Made by a program: the position numbers and the translations under genes
Shown: piece by piece, positions 35,572-45,053 of the stretch
Numbering within the stretch: position 1 is the stretch's first letter
Layout of the letters: every line of letters starts with the position of its first letter
NCBI RefSeq assembly: GCF_000214415.1
Contig: NC_015562.1
Span: 1-64,000, forward strand
Source: Methanotorris igneus Kol 5
Lineage (GTDB): Archaea; AGJL01; Methanococci; Methanococcales; Methanococcaceae
Reading direction: 5' to 3'
DNA: 64,000 nucleotides
Notes under the pieces: generated by a model
What the model saw: the letters and a program-made list of their open reading frames with translations, nothing else
What the model was told of the DNA's origin: nothing
The model's database searches: none

Positions 35572-36513
35572 ATGAAAGTTTCAGTAATTGGGGCGTCTGG
35601 AAGAATTGGTTCATCCGTTTCTTTTTTGCTTGCAAAAGAACCTGATATCAAAGACCTTATCATGATTTCAAGAGAAAAATCACTAAACAAACTAAAAGGA
35701 TTGCAAATGGATATATATGATGCATTGGCAGGGTTAAGAAGTGATGCAAATATTGAAGTGCATAGTGATAAAGATTTGTCTGTTGTTGATGGTAGTGACA
35801 TTGTTATCATAACCGCAGGTGTCCCAAGAAAAGAAAACATGTCAAGACTGGATTTAGCAAAAATCAATGCTGAAATTGTTGGAAGATATGCAAGAGAGAT
35901 TGCAAAGATTTGTGATACAAAACTATTCATCATCACAAACCCAGTTGATGTTATGACATATAAGGCATTTATTGAATCAAATTATGATAGAAACATGGTA
36001 TTTGGGCTTGGAACGCACTTGGATTCTTTAAGATTTAAGGTTGCTATTGCAAAGTTCTTTGGAGTGCATATTGACGATGTTAGAACGAGGATTATTGGAG
36101 AGCATGGAGATACAATGGTTCCTCTCTTGAGTGCAACAGGTATTGGTGGAATTCCAATCCAAATGATGCCTAACTTTGAGAAATTCCCATACAAAGAAGT
36201 TATTGATGATGTGAAGAATAAAGGTAGTGAGATCATTAAGTTGAATGGAGGTTCTGAGTTTGGTCCCGCCTCTGCAGTAATCAACATTGTAAATTGTATA
36301 ATTCATGATGAGAAGAGGCTATTAACTCTATCTGCGTATCTCGATGGGGAAATAGATGGCATTAGAGATGTTTGTATTGGTGTGCCAGTTAAAGTTGGAA
36401 GAAATGGAATAGAGGAAGTAGTTCCTATAAAATTGGAGAATGATGAATTGGAAGCCTTTAGACATTCAGTTAAGGTTGTAAAAGAATATTGTGAATTAGT
36501 TAAGAATATATAA
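35572..36513 (+). CDS. mdh: Malate dehydrogenase (LDH/MDH family)
   Basis: NAD(P)-dependent malate dehydrogenase of 313 aa, used in the partial reductive citric acid branch of methanogens. The dinucleotide fold VSVIGASGRIGSSVSFLLA is at the N terminus. Catalytic and substrate residues lie in ITAGVPRKENMSRLDL, FIITNPVDVMTYKA and RIIGEHGDTMVPLLSA (active-site His near 177). The start is ATG 35572 with GAGAGGGGAT upstream; the GTG at 35557 is part of that leader. A hairpin ATGGCAAAACAAGGTTTTGTC follows 2 nt after the stop codon (36514-36534). Confidence 0.93.
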   Translation: MKVSVIGASGRIGSSVSFLLAKEPDIKDLIMISREKSLNKLKGLQMDIYDALAGLRSDANIEVHSDKDLSVVDGSDIVIITAGVPRKENMSRLDLAKINAEIVGRYAREIAKICDTKLFIITNPVDVMTYKAFIESNYDRNMVFGLGTHLDSLRFKVAIAKFFGVHIDDVRTRIIGEHGDTMVPLLSATGIGGIPIQMMPNFEKFPYKEVIDDVKNKGSEIIKLNGGSEFGPASAVINIVNCIIHDEKRLLTLSAYLDGEIDGIRDVCIGVPVKVGRNGIEEVVPIKLENDELEAFRHSVKVVKEYCELVKNI

Positions 36514-36536
36514 TGGCAAAACAAGGTTTTGTCGTA
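36514..36536. repeat. Solitary GGCAAAAC hairpin after mdh
   Basis: ATGGCAAAACAAGGTTTTGT followed by CGT: one hairpin of the type found inside TATAGT elements, without termini. Its position right behind the stop codon could let it act as a terminator or mRNA end stabiliser. Confidence 0.5.
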
Positions 36537-36721
36537 TAATAAACCTATTTTTAATATACTAATTTATACTAATTTATTAATAAATTAGGATACAACTTAA
36601 TTTTAATTAATATTTCCATTCCTATACCAATATTCTGAAACAGACCATGAATTAAACCGAAAAGTTTAAATATTGGAAGAATACCATCTTAAATTGTAAA
36701 AATTTGTTGTGAGGTGATTCT

Positions 36722-36922
36722 ATGGCAGAGCTTCCAGTTGCACCAATGGAAAGAATCTTGAAGAAGGCTGGTGCTGAGAGGGTTAGTAGAGCTGCAGCAG
36801 TTAAGCTTGCTGAGGCTTTAGAGGATATTGCAATGGACATTGCTAAAGAGGCTGTTGCATTAGCAAAGCACGCAAAAAGAAAAACAGTAAAAGTAGAAGA
36901 CATCAAATTAGCTTTAAAATAA
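36722..36922 (+). CDS. Archaeal histone (HMf family)
   Basis: Histone-fold protein of 66 aa that wraps DNA as dimers and longer polymers. The sequence [17 protein letters not shown], then [16 protein letters not shown] and the final [18 protein letters not shown], is typical. The [12 protein letters not shown] loop-helix is the DNA-contacting L2 region. There is no C-terminal tail. GGTGAT lies 4 nt before the ATG, and TTTAAATATTGG at 36665-36676 is the likely TATA region. Monocistronic, as most methanogen histone genes are. Confidence 0.97.
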   Translation: MAELPVAPMERILKKAGAERVSRAAAVKLAEALEDIAMDIAKEAVALAKHAKRKTVKVEDIKLALK

Positions 36923-36959
36923 ATTCTTCACCTTTTTTTATTTTTTGCGATTATATGTA

Positions 36960-37091
36960 TTCGCTCATCTTCAAACATCATTACTTATAGCAAACAAGTT
37001 TTACCATTAATAATTTTTATATGCACCAGCCCGCAAAGCCACGATAACAGCACACTATTTATATAGGCAATCCCGAATGAACATGAGCGAA
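36960..37091 (+). mobile_element. CGCTCAT...ATGAGCG element, copy 1
   Basis: 132 bp with inverted termini TTCGCTCATCTTCA and TGAACATGAGCGAA (13 of 14 pair). The interior contains ATGCACCAGCCCGCAAAGCC and TATTTATATAGG. More than 90% identical by eye to 37647-37774 and 42502-42629. It has no ORF and is GC-richer in the middle than the surrounding DNA. Confidence 0.8.
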
Positions 37092-37122
37092 TTATATATT
37101 TTAGGTCGTCATAGGTGGTGAT

Positions 37123-37629
37123 ATGAATAAAACTATATTCTTGATCCTTTGCCTTTTTGGGTCTATTGTATGTATATATGGGGAATCTTATTCAGATACT
37201 GTAAGTGTTAATTCGGGGTGGACAGCAGATCGAATATCATGGACCCATGAGTTACCGAGTAATTACACAAATATTACTTCTTTAACACTTATAATAGAAG
37301 CTTATGATGTGAATTTTAAAAATGTTGTAACAATAAATGATATAACTGTAGGTAATTTAAATAAAACCGGTACTAATCAATGGGGAACAACAACACTAAC
37401 TCTTGATGCAAATACCTTACAACAAATTTCAAATGCTCATCCATCATCATTGAGAGTAACTGTTACCCCTTATTGTGACTGGATAAAAATAAATACATCA
37501 ACTCTCACTATGGAGTATGTAGTTGATAATGGGCAGGGGAATTCTTCTGTAAAAGCTCCAATACCATTATTTTCAATAATATTGTCAATAGTATTTATGT
37601 CTTCAATAATATATAATAAAATAAAATAA
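37123..37629 (+). CDS. Secreted, membrane-anchored protein between two direct repeats
   Basis: Protein of 168 aa that I do not recognise. It has a signal peptide (MNKTIFLILCLFGSIVCIYG), a Ser/Thr/Asn-rich beta-type ectodomain with several N-glycosylation sequons (NYT, NIT, NKT, NTS, NSS), and a C-terminal hydrophobic anchor (PLFSIILSIVFMSSIIY) followed by NKIK. This is the layout of an archaeal surface protein. GGTGGTGAT lies directly upstream of the ATG. The gene and its promoter are enclosed by two copies of the CGCTCAT element in the same orientation, so it could have arrived, or could leave, as a unit. Confidence 0.6.
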   Translation: MNKTIFLILCLFGSIVCIYGESYSDTVSVNSGWTADRISWTHELPSNYTNITSLTLIIEAYDVNFKNVVTINDITVGNLNKTGTNQWGTTTLTLDANTLQQISNAHPSSLRVTVTPYCDWIKINTSTLTMEYVVDNGQGNSSVKAPIPLFSIILSIVFMSSIIYNKIK

Positions 37630-37646
37630 GAGATAAAAATAATAAA

Positions 37647-37774
37647 CGCTCATCTTCAAACATCATTACCCATAGATAACAAGTTTTACCATTGACAATT
37701 TTTTATATGCACCAGCCCACAAAGCCACGATAACAGCACACTATTTATATAGGTAATCTTGAATGAACATGAGC
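37647..37774 (+). mobile_element. CGCTCAT...ATGAGC element, copy 2
   Basis: Same orientation as copy 1, 18 nt after the stop codon of the secreted protein gene. The outermost bases of both termini have decayed (ACGCTCATCTTCA and GAACATGAGCATA). Confidence 0.8.
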
Positions 37775-37892
37775 ATATGTATTAATTTAAATAAATTGTT
37801 TTAACAAATAAAATAAATAACAAAATAAGAGTGAAAACTTCTTTTTTACGGTTTTATTTTTTATTTTGGTTTTTATTTCTTGATTTGTTGAT

Positions 37893-38010
37893 TACAGTTG
37901 TTTGCCAATTTTATACGGCAAAACTTTGTTTTGCCATTTATTTTTTAAAAGAACAATAAATCAACCACAAAATTCCAAATAAAGGTTAAGAAGTAAGGCA
38001 AACAACTATA
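37893..38010 (-). mobile_element. TATAGT-family MITE (GTTTGCC subfamily)
   Basis: Termini TACAGTTGTTTGCC and GGCAAACAACTATA, 118 bp, with a GGCAAAACTTTGTTTTGCC hairpin. Its complement aligns along its whole length with 60777-60898 and 62286-62423. The right terminus forms CTATATTTTTAG, a plausible TATA element for the next gene. Confidence 0.75.
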
Positions 38011-38042
38011 TTTTTAGCCAAATAAGATTAAAAGGGATTGCT

Positions 38043-38825
38043 ATGAAGCTTAAACTTCTCGTTCCGCAGTGGCACTATTCTATGCTTTTAGATGACGAGA
38101 GAGTAGGGATTTTTAAGGAGGCAATTGAGAGGATTGTTAAAGAAGATGATGTTGTTTATGATTTGGGAACGGGTAGTGGGATATTAGCAATGATTGCAGC
38201 AAGAAAGGCAAAAAAAGTTTATGCAGTTGAGTTAGACCCAATAACAGCAACCTATGCAAAAAAGAATGTGAAGAATAATAATTTTGATAACATTGAGGTT
38301 ATAGAGGCAGATGCAATAGAATACAACTTCAAAGAAAAGGCAGATGTTGTTGTTGCTGAGATGTTAGATACTGCTTTAATAACCGAGCCACAAGTTAAAG
38401 TTATAAATTCCATATTAAAGAGAGGTTTGCTAAAGGAAAATGGAAAAATTATTCCCGAAGAGGCTTATAACACCGCACAGATTGTTGAGAGCAGGTTAGG
38501 GCATATCTATTATGATGAGGAAATGGAATCAAGACCAATCTCAGATGAAATTTTATACAGCACAATAAACTTCTATGAAATTAATAAAGAAGATGTATCA
38601 TACACATTAGAATTTGAAGTTTTTGAAAATTGTGAAAATCCTGCTTTAAGATTAGCGACATACACAAAACTAACAGATGGACTTATAGCCGGAAACACAC
38701 CAATGCTAAATCCAATGCTTGCAATCCCCTTAGACAAACCAATAAAAAAAGGAAAAGTTAAGGTTAAGTTATCCTACAAAATGGGTGGAGATTTGGAAAG
38801 CATCAAGGTATCTGTTATCCAATGA
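38043..38825 (+). CDS. SAM-dependent methyltransferase, PRMT-like
   Basis: Protein of 260 aa with a class I methyltransferase core: VVYDLGTGSGILAMIAARKA (motif I, near residue 39-58), VYAVELDPITATYAKKN, and the EAD/VAEMLDT segment (ADVVVAEMLDTALITEP) that resembles the double-E loop of protein arginine methyltransferases. The C-terminal half is mostly beta strands, as in that group. The substrate in archaea is unknown. The start has AGGGATTGCT upstream. Convergent with purD, with adjoining ends. Confidence 0.75.
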   Translation: MKLKLLVPQWHYSMLLDDERVGIFKEAIERIVKEDDVVYDLGTGSGILAMIAARKAKKVYAVELDPITATYAKKNVKNNNFDNIEVIEADAIEYNFKEKADVVVAEMLDTALITEPQVKVINSILKRGLLKENGKIIPEEAYNTAQIVESRLGHIYYDEEMESRPISDEILYSTINFYEINKEDVSYTLEFEVFENCENPALRLATYTKLTDGLIAGNTPMLNPMLAIPLDKPIKKGKVKVKLSYKMGGDLESIKVSVIQ

Positions 38826-40166
38826 TTATTTATTTTCTCTTAATTCTTTCATTCTTTCAATTCTCTTTTTGATTAAATCTAACTTACCTACGTCACTTCT
38901 GTGGAAGACGTCTCCTTTTATGTATTGGATAGCACTTTCAGCAATTTTCTCTGCCTCTTCTATTGTATCTGCAACTCCAACAACTGCAACGCTTCTTGAA
39001 CCTGTCATATACAATTTTCCATCAACCTCATTTACTGATGCGTAGTGCAATATTGCCCCTGTCTCCTTAATCTTCTCTTCATCAACAAATATCTCTTTAT
39101 TTCTTACTGGATTTGTTGGATAACCATTTGGAACAACATACTTACATACAGTTGCCTTATTTTCAAATTTAACATCAATATCTTTCAATTTTTTATTTGC
39201 TATCGCCTCACAAACCTCAACAAAATCATTCTTCAATATTGCTAATATGTTCATTGCCTCAGGATCTCCAAATCTTGCGTTGTATTCAATAATCTTTGGC
39301 CCATCTGCTGTGAGCATGAACTGCCCGTATAAGAATCCTTGATAATCTCCAACCTCTTTTTTGAGGGCTTTTACAGTATCTTCCATAATTTCCTTTGCAT
39401 CTTTTAAATCATTCTCTGTTAAGAACGGGAGTGACAAATCAGGACATGAGTATGAACCCATTCCTCCAGTTATTGGCCCTTCGTCATTTTCATAGGCATG
39501 TGGGTGGTCTTGGACTGCTGGTGTGAATTTTATTGTGTCACCATCAACAAACCCGTGCAATGTGAATTCAACCCCAATCAATCTCTCCTCAATAATTACT
39601 TTTCCTCCACCAATATTCTTCTCGAATACTTCTTTTGCGTATTGTTTTGCTTCTTCATTATCCTTCAACTGTTCTCCAACAACTTTAACTCCTTTTCCTC
39701 CTGTCAATCCAACTGGTTTAACAACAACATCTTTGCCTTGGTTTGTCATCTCATCAATAAATGCTTCTAATTCTTCCCCATACTCCTCAAATGCCTTGTA
39801 TTGCAATGAACCTTTTATGTTGTATTTTTTGAATAAATTTCTCATGAATTCTTTGCTTGTTTCAATTTGAGCAGGGAGTTTTTTTGGTCCTACAGTTGGA
39901 ATGCCCATATCCCACAACAAGTCAGCAACTCCTGCACCTAATGGTGCTTCAGGCCCTATAACTGCCATGTCTGGCTTAACTTCTTCTGCAAATGCCTTCA
40001 CAGCATCTAAATCAGTTTCTTTGTTTAATGATATCTTTTCAGACAATCTTGCTATTCCTGGGTTCTTGTTGTTCATTAATGTGTATAACTTAACATCCGC
40101 ATTCTTTTTTAAAGCATGTGCAATTGCGCTCTCTCTTGCTCCTCCTCCTATCAACAATATTTTCAT
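38826..40166 (-). CDS. purD: Phosphoribosylamine--glycine ligase
   Basis: GAR synthetase of 446 aa, second step of purine synthesis. The N-terminal domain begins [23 protein letters not shown]-grasp features are [18 protein letters not shown] near 137-155, [19 protein letters not shown], and [28 protein letters not shown] near 275-302 with the metal-binding Glu/Asn. [13 protein letters not shown] lies in the C-terminal lobe. GGGTGATGT precedes the ATG. purF lies 26 kb away, so the purine genes are dispersed as is usual in this group. Confidence 0.96.
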   Translation of the reverse strand: MKILLIGGGARESAIAHALKKNADVKLYTLMNNKNPGIARLSEKISLNKETDLDAVKAFAEEVKPDMAVIGPEAPLGAGVADLLWDMGIPTVGPKKLPAQIETSKEFMRNLFKKYNIKGSLQYKAFEEYGEELEAFIDEMTNQGKDVVVKPVGLTGGKGVKVVGEQLKDNEEAKQYAKEVFEKNIGGGKVIIEERLIGVEFTLHGFVDGDTIKFTPAVQDHPHAYENDEGPITGGMGSYSCPDLSLPFLTENDLKDAKEIMEDTVKALKKEVGDYQGFLYGQFMLTADGPKIIEYNARFGDPEAMNILAILKNDFVEVCEAIANKKLKDIDVKFENKATVCKYVVPNGYPTNPVRNKEIFVDEEKIKETGAILHYASVNEVDGKLYMTGSRSVAVVGVADTIEEAEKIAESAIQYIKGDVFHRSDVGKLDLIKKRIERMKELRENK

Positions 40167-40379
40167 TACATCACCCGTTCATTTTTTGTGTGCTATCTAT
40201 TTAGGCATAGAATTTTATAAATTTTTAGGTTTTTGTTTAAATTTAATTTTATGAATATGTTTTTAAAAAGATGAAGAATATAAGGAAAAATATAGTATGA
40301 GCCAATCTCACAAAATAACTCAAAATTATAAACATTACAAAAAGAAGGATTACGCTGCAACCTTCGGTTGCAGGGAAGT

Positions 40380-40491
40380 TATAGTCAGTGACAAAACTTT
40401 CTGAATTAAATAAGGAATATTCGACTACCTTCCATTAGGAAGGTAGTCATTTTTACCTTATTAATTTTAATACCTTTTGTCACTGACTATA
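40380..40491. mobile_element. MITE-like element with TATAGTCAGTGACAAAA termini
   Basis: Left TATAGTCAGTGACAAAACTT, right CCTTTTGTCACTGACTATA, 112 bp, with an ACTACCTTCC...GGAAGGTAGT hairpin in the centre. A truncated copy lies inside the composite at 14765-15082 and a right-end relic at 13083. It is preceded by a CTGCAACCTTCGGTTGCAG hairpin (40352-40370) and followed by a solitary TATAGT-family right terminus (TTCGCACACAACCATAT, 40514-40530). Confidence 0.75.
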
Positions 40492-40545
40492 AATAACTAT
40501 ATTATTCAACTATTTCGCACACAACCATATACAAAAAGGGATATT

Positions 40546-41658
40546 ATGAGGATTGGCGTTGTTGTTCATGGACCAGAAATAGTTGATAGTGGATATGCAA
40601 AAAAAATCATTGATTTGTTAAAAAATTTTGGAGATGTCAAGGCAAAACTTGGAGGAACTATGGGAAGAGTTGCAGTTATAGATAACAATTTGCAGGATAT
40701 TATTGATATTTCAGAAAAACTCGTTCCTTCTCAATCCTTAAAAAAATTGGCAGATAATGATATTTTGGTTTTGATGAATTATGGAAAGTCAAAAGAAACT
40801 GGGCATACATTTGGAAGGATTGTTGTTGGAAGAGCAAACATAAGCAAGCCAATAATCCAAATAGAGAGACCAGGGGAGAAAGATGGGACAATAATTGTTT
40901 GGAATAATAACAATAGCGAGGAAGTAAAAAAAATAGTTGATTTCTTATCAAAAACATTAAACTTAAAGGTTGAGAATTGCATAAGTGACGGGTTGAGTGT
41001 TTGGAAGGAGGGAAAGAGATTATTTAGGAAAGTTCATGGTGTTGATAAGGGAGAGGCAATAATGGTAAATGGGATTGTTGTTGGAAGAGCAAAAGGTAAA
41101 GAAGTTGTTATTGTAGCGGAGGATGGAAAGATTGTCGATATTATAAATGGAGAGATGAAGGAGCATGGTGTTGAAAAATTAGGTAGGGTTGATTTGGAAA
41201 AAGCAATTATAAAAACTGGGTTGTTGAGAAGACATCCTACAAATCCAAATGTTAGAGTTTTGGAGAATAAAAGGGGAGATGTTGTCTTTATAAATCATGC
41301 AGGAGAGGATGTATTGGAAAAGATTAAAAATAAAGAAATCTCTGCTGTTATAACCATTGGGGATGACACTACAATGATTTGTGGGGATATTTTAGCGAGG
41401 TTTGGGATTAGGATTATTGGAATTACTGATGGAGATAGGGATGAGATTTTAAAAAGTCCTGTTATTGCAGAAGGTTCGGCAATATTCTTAATTGAGAATA
41501 TGAGGGATGATGATGTTGGTGAATTGTTGATGAAGGAGTTTGAGAAGAGAGAAATTAGAGGAATAACTTTTAATGAATGTTTGAAAATTGTTGAAGGAAT
41601 TTTGAATGAGAATAAAGTTAGATATTCTTTACAAAAAATTGAAAAATGCATTTTGTAG
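40546..41658 (+). CDS. DUF2117-like archaeal protein
   Basis: Protein of 370 aa that I place tentatively in the archaeal DUF2117 family. It has an N-terminal region beginning MRIGVVVHGPEIVDSGYA, then RVAVIDNNLQDIID and RIVVGRANISKPIIQIERPG, and a C-terminal half with ISAVITIGDDTTMICGDILARFGIRIIGITDGD. Function unknown. The start is ATG 40546 with AGGGAT upstream; the in-frame extension to 40477 would be encoded entirely by repeat sequence and is rejected. Convergent with nadE. Confidence 0.6.
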   Translation: MRIGVVVHGPEIVDSGYAKKIIDLLKNFGDVKAKLGGTMGRVAVIDNNLQDIIDISEKLVPSQSLKKLADNDILVLMNYGKSKETGHTFGRIVVGRANISKPIIQIERPGEKDGTIIVWNNNNSEEVKKIVDFLSKTLNLKVENCISDGLSVWKEGKRLFRKVHGVDKGEAIMVNGIVVGRAKGKEVVIVAEDGKIVDIINGEMKEHGVEKLGRVDLEKAIIKTGLLRRHPTNPNVRVLENKRGDVVFINHAGEDVLEKIKNKEISAVITIGDDTTMICGDILARFGIRIIGITDGDRDEILKSPVIAEGSAIFLIENMRDDDVGELLMKEFEKREIRGITFNECLKIVEGILNENKVRYSLQKIEKCIL

Positions 41659-41683
41659 ATATATCTCAATTCAAAAGTTTCAT

Positions 41684-42451
41684 TTAGATTTCTGGTTTTG
41701 GAGGAGGAAGAAGTTTGTGTTTATTTGCTTCAATTCTATGCATAATTTCTTCAATTTTTGATATTGAGACATTTAACTCTTTTGAAATTTCTTCTTTATC
41801 TTTTCCTTCCTCCAATGCCATTAATATCTTATCCAACAACTCATAAGTGATTCCAAGCTCTTCCTCATCTGTCTGTCCTTCCCACAATCCCGCTGATGGT
41901 GGCTTTTCAATGATTTCTTTTGGAATTCCCAAGTATCTTGCCAATCTTCTCACATCAGTTTTGAATAAATTACCTATTGGTAAAATATCACATCCCAAAT
42001 CCCCATACTTTGTTGCATATCCCATATATGCCTCTGATTTATTTCCCGTCCCAACAACAAGCAAGTTGTATTTATTCGCAAAGTAATATAAGATACACAT
42101 TCTTATTCTTGCTTTTAAGTTTGCATCTGCTTTTTTATCAAATTCTCTCGTAGGAACATAACCCCCAGCACCAAATGCCTTCAATATATCGGTTATATCT
42201 GAAATAATATACTTTATGCCAAGTTTTTTTGCTACAAGTTCAGCATGCTCCCTATCTTTTGGGTTTGAGTTTTTTTCTGGCATTATTAAACCTAAAACCT
42301 TATCTTTACCTAATGCTCTAACACACAAATAGGCAGTCAAAGATGAGTCGATACCCCCACTTAAACCTAAAACAACGCCGTTTACTTTTGCCTCTTCAAC
42401 TTTCTCTTTTATAAATGTACAGATTTTGTTTATTATTTCCTCCTCATTCAT
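41684..42451 (-). CDS. nadE: NAD+ synthetase (ammonia-dependent)
   Basis: Enzyme of 255 aa that amidates nicotinate adenine dinucleotide to NAD. The PP-loop is VVLGLSGGIDSSLTAYLC near residue 25-42. Other signatures are LGLIMPEKNSNPKDREHAE, LLVVGTGNKSEAYMGYATKYGD near 128-150, and KPPSAGLWEGQTDEEELG near 183-200. There is no glutaminase domain, so it uses ammonia. GGTGAAATT directly precedes the ATG. Monocistronic. Confidence 0.95.
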   Translation of the reverse strand: MNEEEIINKICTFIKEKVEEAKVNGVVLGLSGGIDSSLTAYLCVRALGKDKVLGLIMPEKNSNPKDREHAELVAKKLGIKYIISDITDILKAFGAGGYVPTREFDKKADANLKARIRMCILYYFANKYNLLVVGTGNKSEAYMGYATKYGDLGCDILPIGNLFKTDVRRLARYLGIPKEIIEKPPSAGLWEGQTDEEELGITYELLDKILMALEEGKDKEEISKELNVSISKIEEIMHRIEANKHKLLPPPKPEI

Positions 42452-42501
42452 AATTTCACCAAATTGTTTTTAATTACTATTTTGATTTTTATATTTAAAT
42501 T

Positions 42502-42629
42502 TTCGCTCATCTTCAAACATCATTACTTATAGCAAACAAGTTTTACCATTGATAATTTTTTATATGCACCAGCCCGCAAAGCCACGATAACAGCATTTAT
42601 ATAGGTAATCTTGAATGAACATGAGCGAA
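42502..42629 (+). mobile_element. CGCTCAT...ATGAGCG element, copy 3
   Basis: 128 bp with termini TTCGCTCATCTTCA and TGAACATGAGCGAA. Lacks a 4-6 bp segment (CACT...) present in copies 1 and 2 before TTTATATAGG. It directly abuts an ORF remnant at 42625-42771. Confidence 0.8.
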
Positions 42630-42771
42630 AAGTTTAAGTGGAATATCAATAGCATTAGAAAATCTTAATGAAATGCAGGAAAAATTTAACAAAGATTTAA
42701 GTGAACTTTTAATTCAGTTATCCACTGAATTTTCTAAGGAACAAGAAAAAATTAATCCAAATATGATTTAA
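42625..42771 (+). pseudogene. C-terminal remnant of an unidentified gene cut by a repeat
   Basis: An open frame with no proper start runs from the end of the CGCTCAT element to a TAA at 42769-42771. It reads ALENLNEMQEKFNKDLSELL and continues QLSTEFSKEQEKINPNMI, an amphipathic, probably coiled-coil segment with natural-looking composition. No Shine-Dalgarno precedes any Met in it. The likeliest reading is the 3' end of a gene whose 5' part was lost when the element arrived. It overlaps the end of the convergent PurM-like gene by 4 nt. Confidence 0.4.
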
Positions 42772-43646
42772 AATTTATATGGGAAGTTTTTTATCAATTC
42801 TTTCATTTTTTCTTCATCAATATATTCTTTATTACCAATTGTTAAACCCAGCTCTTTTTTTATTTTCCCAAATGTCACTGCAGGGCATCTATTTTGTAGT
42901 GCAATATCTAAGACATCTTTAACGTCCTCTTTATTAACAGAAATTATATAAGTCCCCAAGTATCTCGTTGCTCTTGGGTATGGAATGGAAAAAATTTCAA
43001 CCCCTTTTCTTGCTTTAACGAGCATCTCCAACAAATTACACAACCAACCTCCCCTTGAAGCATCTTTACACGCATGCACATCAATATTTTTAACAATCTC
43101 AAGATACGTATCAAATTTATTCTTCGCCTTATAAATCCTCTCTCCAATGTCCCCTTCAACAGGATGTCCAAGCATTATTAAAACATCATCTTCCTTTGCG
43201 TTTCCATCCTTAACAACTTTATCAGTTATCAACTCCCCAAAAACAGCAACGCAGATGCATGATTTTAACTCCTTAACTGTCTGAGTGTTCCCCCCAATTA
43301 TTGGAATATCCAACCCAATAGATTGCTTTTTTAGCCCATCAACTGCTATTTTTATCTCTTCTTCATTCTCCGCTTGGATTGCGTTTAATGCAAATTTTGG
43401 CTTTGCCCCCATTGCCACAACATCACATGCAGTGTGTATTAGAGCTGTTTTAGAGCCCAATTTTAGTGGATAGGGCCCCTCCATGTTTATAACGCTCTTT
43501 CCAACAACTACGGCATCATCTCCCGCTCTAATTCCACTTATTAAATTTGGGATTTTGTCATCCATGTTCCAAAATTCTCTTCTTGGATAGTTGGTTTCCA
43601 TCATGTGTCCTATTGCATATTTTATCTCAAATTCGATATTTTCCAT
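42768..43646 (-). CDS. AIR synthase-related (PurM/SelD superfamily) protein
   Basis: Protein of 292 aa of the PurM/HypE/SelD/ThiL superfamily. The N-terminal half has ISGIRAGDDAVVVGKSVIN, TALIHTACDVVAMGAKPKFA and IPIIGGNTQTVKELKSC; the C-terminal half has VHACKDASRGGWLCNLLEML and PRATRYLGTYIISV. ATP-dependent chemistry on a small molecule or carbamoyl-like group is expected of the superfamily, but the specific member is not identifiable. It is not the window's SelD, which lies at 50737-51783. The start has GTGATACC upstream. Possibly a methanogen marker protein. Confidence 0.65.
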   Translation of the reverse strand: MENIEFEIKYAIGHMMETNYPRREFWNMDDKIPNLISGIRAGDDAVVVGKSVINMEGPYPLKLGSKTALIHTACDVVAMGAKPKFALNAIQAENEEEIKIAVDGLKKQSIGLDIPIIGGNTQTVKELKSCICVAVFGELITDKVVKDGNAKEDDVLIMLGHPVEGDIGERIYKAKNKFDTYLEIVKNIDVHACKDASRGGWLCNLLEMLVKARKGVEIFSIPYPRATRYLGTYIISVNKEDVKDVLDIALQNRCPAVTFGKIKKELGLTIGNKEYIDEEKMKELIKNFPYKF

Positions 43647-43766
43647 GGTATCACGCCTACAAAAATAAAATGGAATATAATGATAAATTAAAATTAAAAA
43701 TAAAAATACTTAAAAAGCGAGTGAACAGTAAATAAAATAAAAATTAAAAATAATTGAATAAATTCA

Positions 43767-45053
43767 CTAAAATTTTATGTATTCAAATGCGTCTCCGCCA
43801 TCAAATGAATAATGAACTGTTGAGTATTCTCTTGCAAATTCTTTAACATCTTCTCTGACTTTTTCAGGTTTTTCTTTATCAATTGCAATTCTCTTCATGA
43901 ACTCAGCAATCTCTTCCATTTCACTTTCTTTCATTCCCAATCTTGTGCATTCTTGTGTTCCCAACCTTATACCACTTGGATCATCTGATTTATTGACATC
44001 ATCCCATGGAAGGAGGTTTTTGTTCAATATGATGTTTGCATCTTCATACATTTTTGCCAATTCACTTGCAGAGAAAGGAATATCCTTTGAACCTGCTATA
44101 TCTAAAACAACTTGGTGGCTCTCAGTGAATCCCTTATCCTCACACAAAACATTAAATCCTCTCTCATACAATGCCTGTGCTAATGCCTTAGCGTTTTTAA
44201 TTACCTGCTTTGCGTATGCTTCTCCAAATTCTTTTGCCTCTGCCAATGCTATTGCTAAACCTGCTTTGTGGTGGAGGTGGTGATTGCTAACAACTCCTGG
44301 AAATACTTTCTCATCAATTTTTTCAGCATATTCTTTTTTAGTTAATATAATTCCTCCTTGAGGACCGAAGAATGTCTTATGGGTACTTCCCATTAAGTAA
44401 TCTGCTCCTTCTCTTAATGGGTCTTGGAACTGTTTCCCTGCAATCAATCCCAATACGTGAGCCCCATCATAAGCAACAGTAGCTCCAATCTCTTTTGCAG
44501 CATCAACTGCCTCTTTAACTGGATGTGGGAAGAGGAACAAACTACCTCCAAATAATATTAATCTTGGCTTATGTTCATAAATTTCCTTTATCATCTTATC
44601 GACATCAATGTTCATCTCCTTCTCATCAAATGGATGTGGAACTATTTTTAATCCCCTAATACCAGCAGCACTAACTTTCCAGTGGCTTATATGTCCACCG
44701 TTAGGAACATCCATTGCCATTAATGTATCTCCTGGTTTTGTCTCAGCGAAAAATACAGCAAGGTTTGCAACAACTCCACTTGTTGGTTGGACATTTGCGT
44801 GTTCAGCATTAAACACATCCTTTGCTAACTCTATTGCCAATTCTTCAACCATATCGATGTATTTACATCCTTGATACAACCTCTTTCCTGGCAAACCTTC
44901 TGCATATCTATGAGCGAAGTCACTTGCACACGCCTCTCTAACAGCCCTACTTGCAATATTTTCACTTGCAATCAACTTTATGCTTTCCCTCATCCAGTTG
45001 TGGTGTTTCATTAAAACATCTCTTACATAACCTGGAACTTCTGATGGGTTCAT
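43767..45053 (-). CDS. glyA: Serine hydroxymethyltransferase
   Basis: PLP enzyme of 428 aa that interconverts serine and glycine with a pterin carrier, tetrahydromethanopterin in methanogens. Signatures are [17 protein letters not shown] near the N terminus, [41 protein letters not shown] (PLP Asp/His) and [16 protein letters not shown] with the PLP lysine. The start is ATG 45053 ([10 protein letters not shown]): GAGGAGG sits 6 nt upstream of it, which leaves no room for the ATGs at 45059 and 45068. Monocistronic. Confidence 0.95.
   Translation of the reverse strand: MNPSEVPGYVRDVLMKHHNWMRESIKLIASENIASRAVREACASDFAHRYAEGLPGKRLYQGCKYIDMVEELAIELAKDVFNAEHANVQPTSGVVANLAVFFAETKPGDTLMAMDVPNGGHISHWKVSAAGIRGLKIVPHPFDEKEMNIDVDKMIKEIYEHKPRLILFGGSLFLFPHPVKEAVDAAKEIGATVAYDGAHVLGLIAGKQFQDPLREGADYLMGSTHKTFFGPQGGIILTKKEYAEKIDEKVFPGVVSNHHLHHKAGLAIALAEAKEFGEAYAKQVIKNAKALAQALYERGFNVLCEDKGFTESHQVVLDIAGSKDIPFSASELAKMYEDANIILNKNLLPWDDVNKSDDPSGIRLGTQECTRLGMKESEMEEIAEFMKRIAIDKEKPEKVREDVKEFAREYSTVHYSFDGGDAFEYIKF

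Noticed and set aside
36960-37091. CGCTCAT element as an attachment site of an integrated virus
   Set aside because: There is no tRNA gene, integrase or phage-like gene nearby, and the third copy 5 kb away has nothing integrated; a MITE or cassette repeat fits better.
40477-40545. N-terminal extension of the DUF2117-like protein
   Set aside because: Encoded entirely by repeat termini; the Shine-Dalgarno and the family-like N terminus start at 40546.
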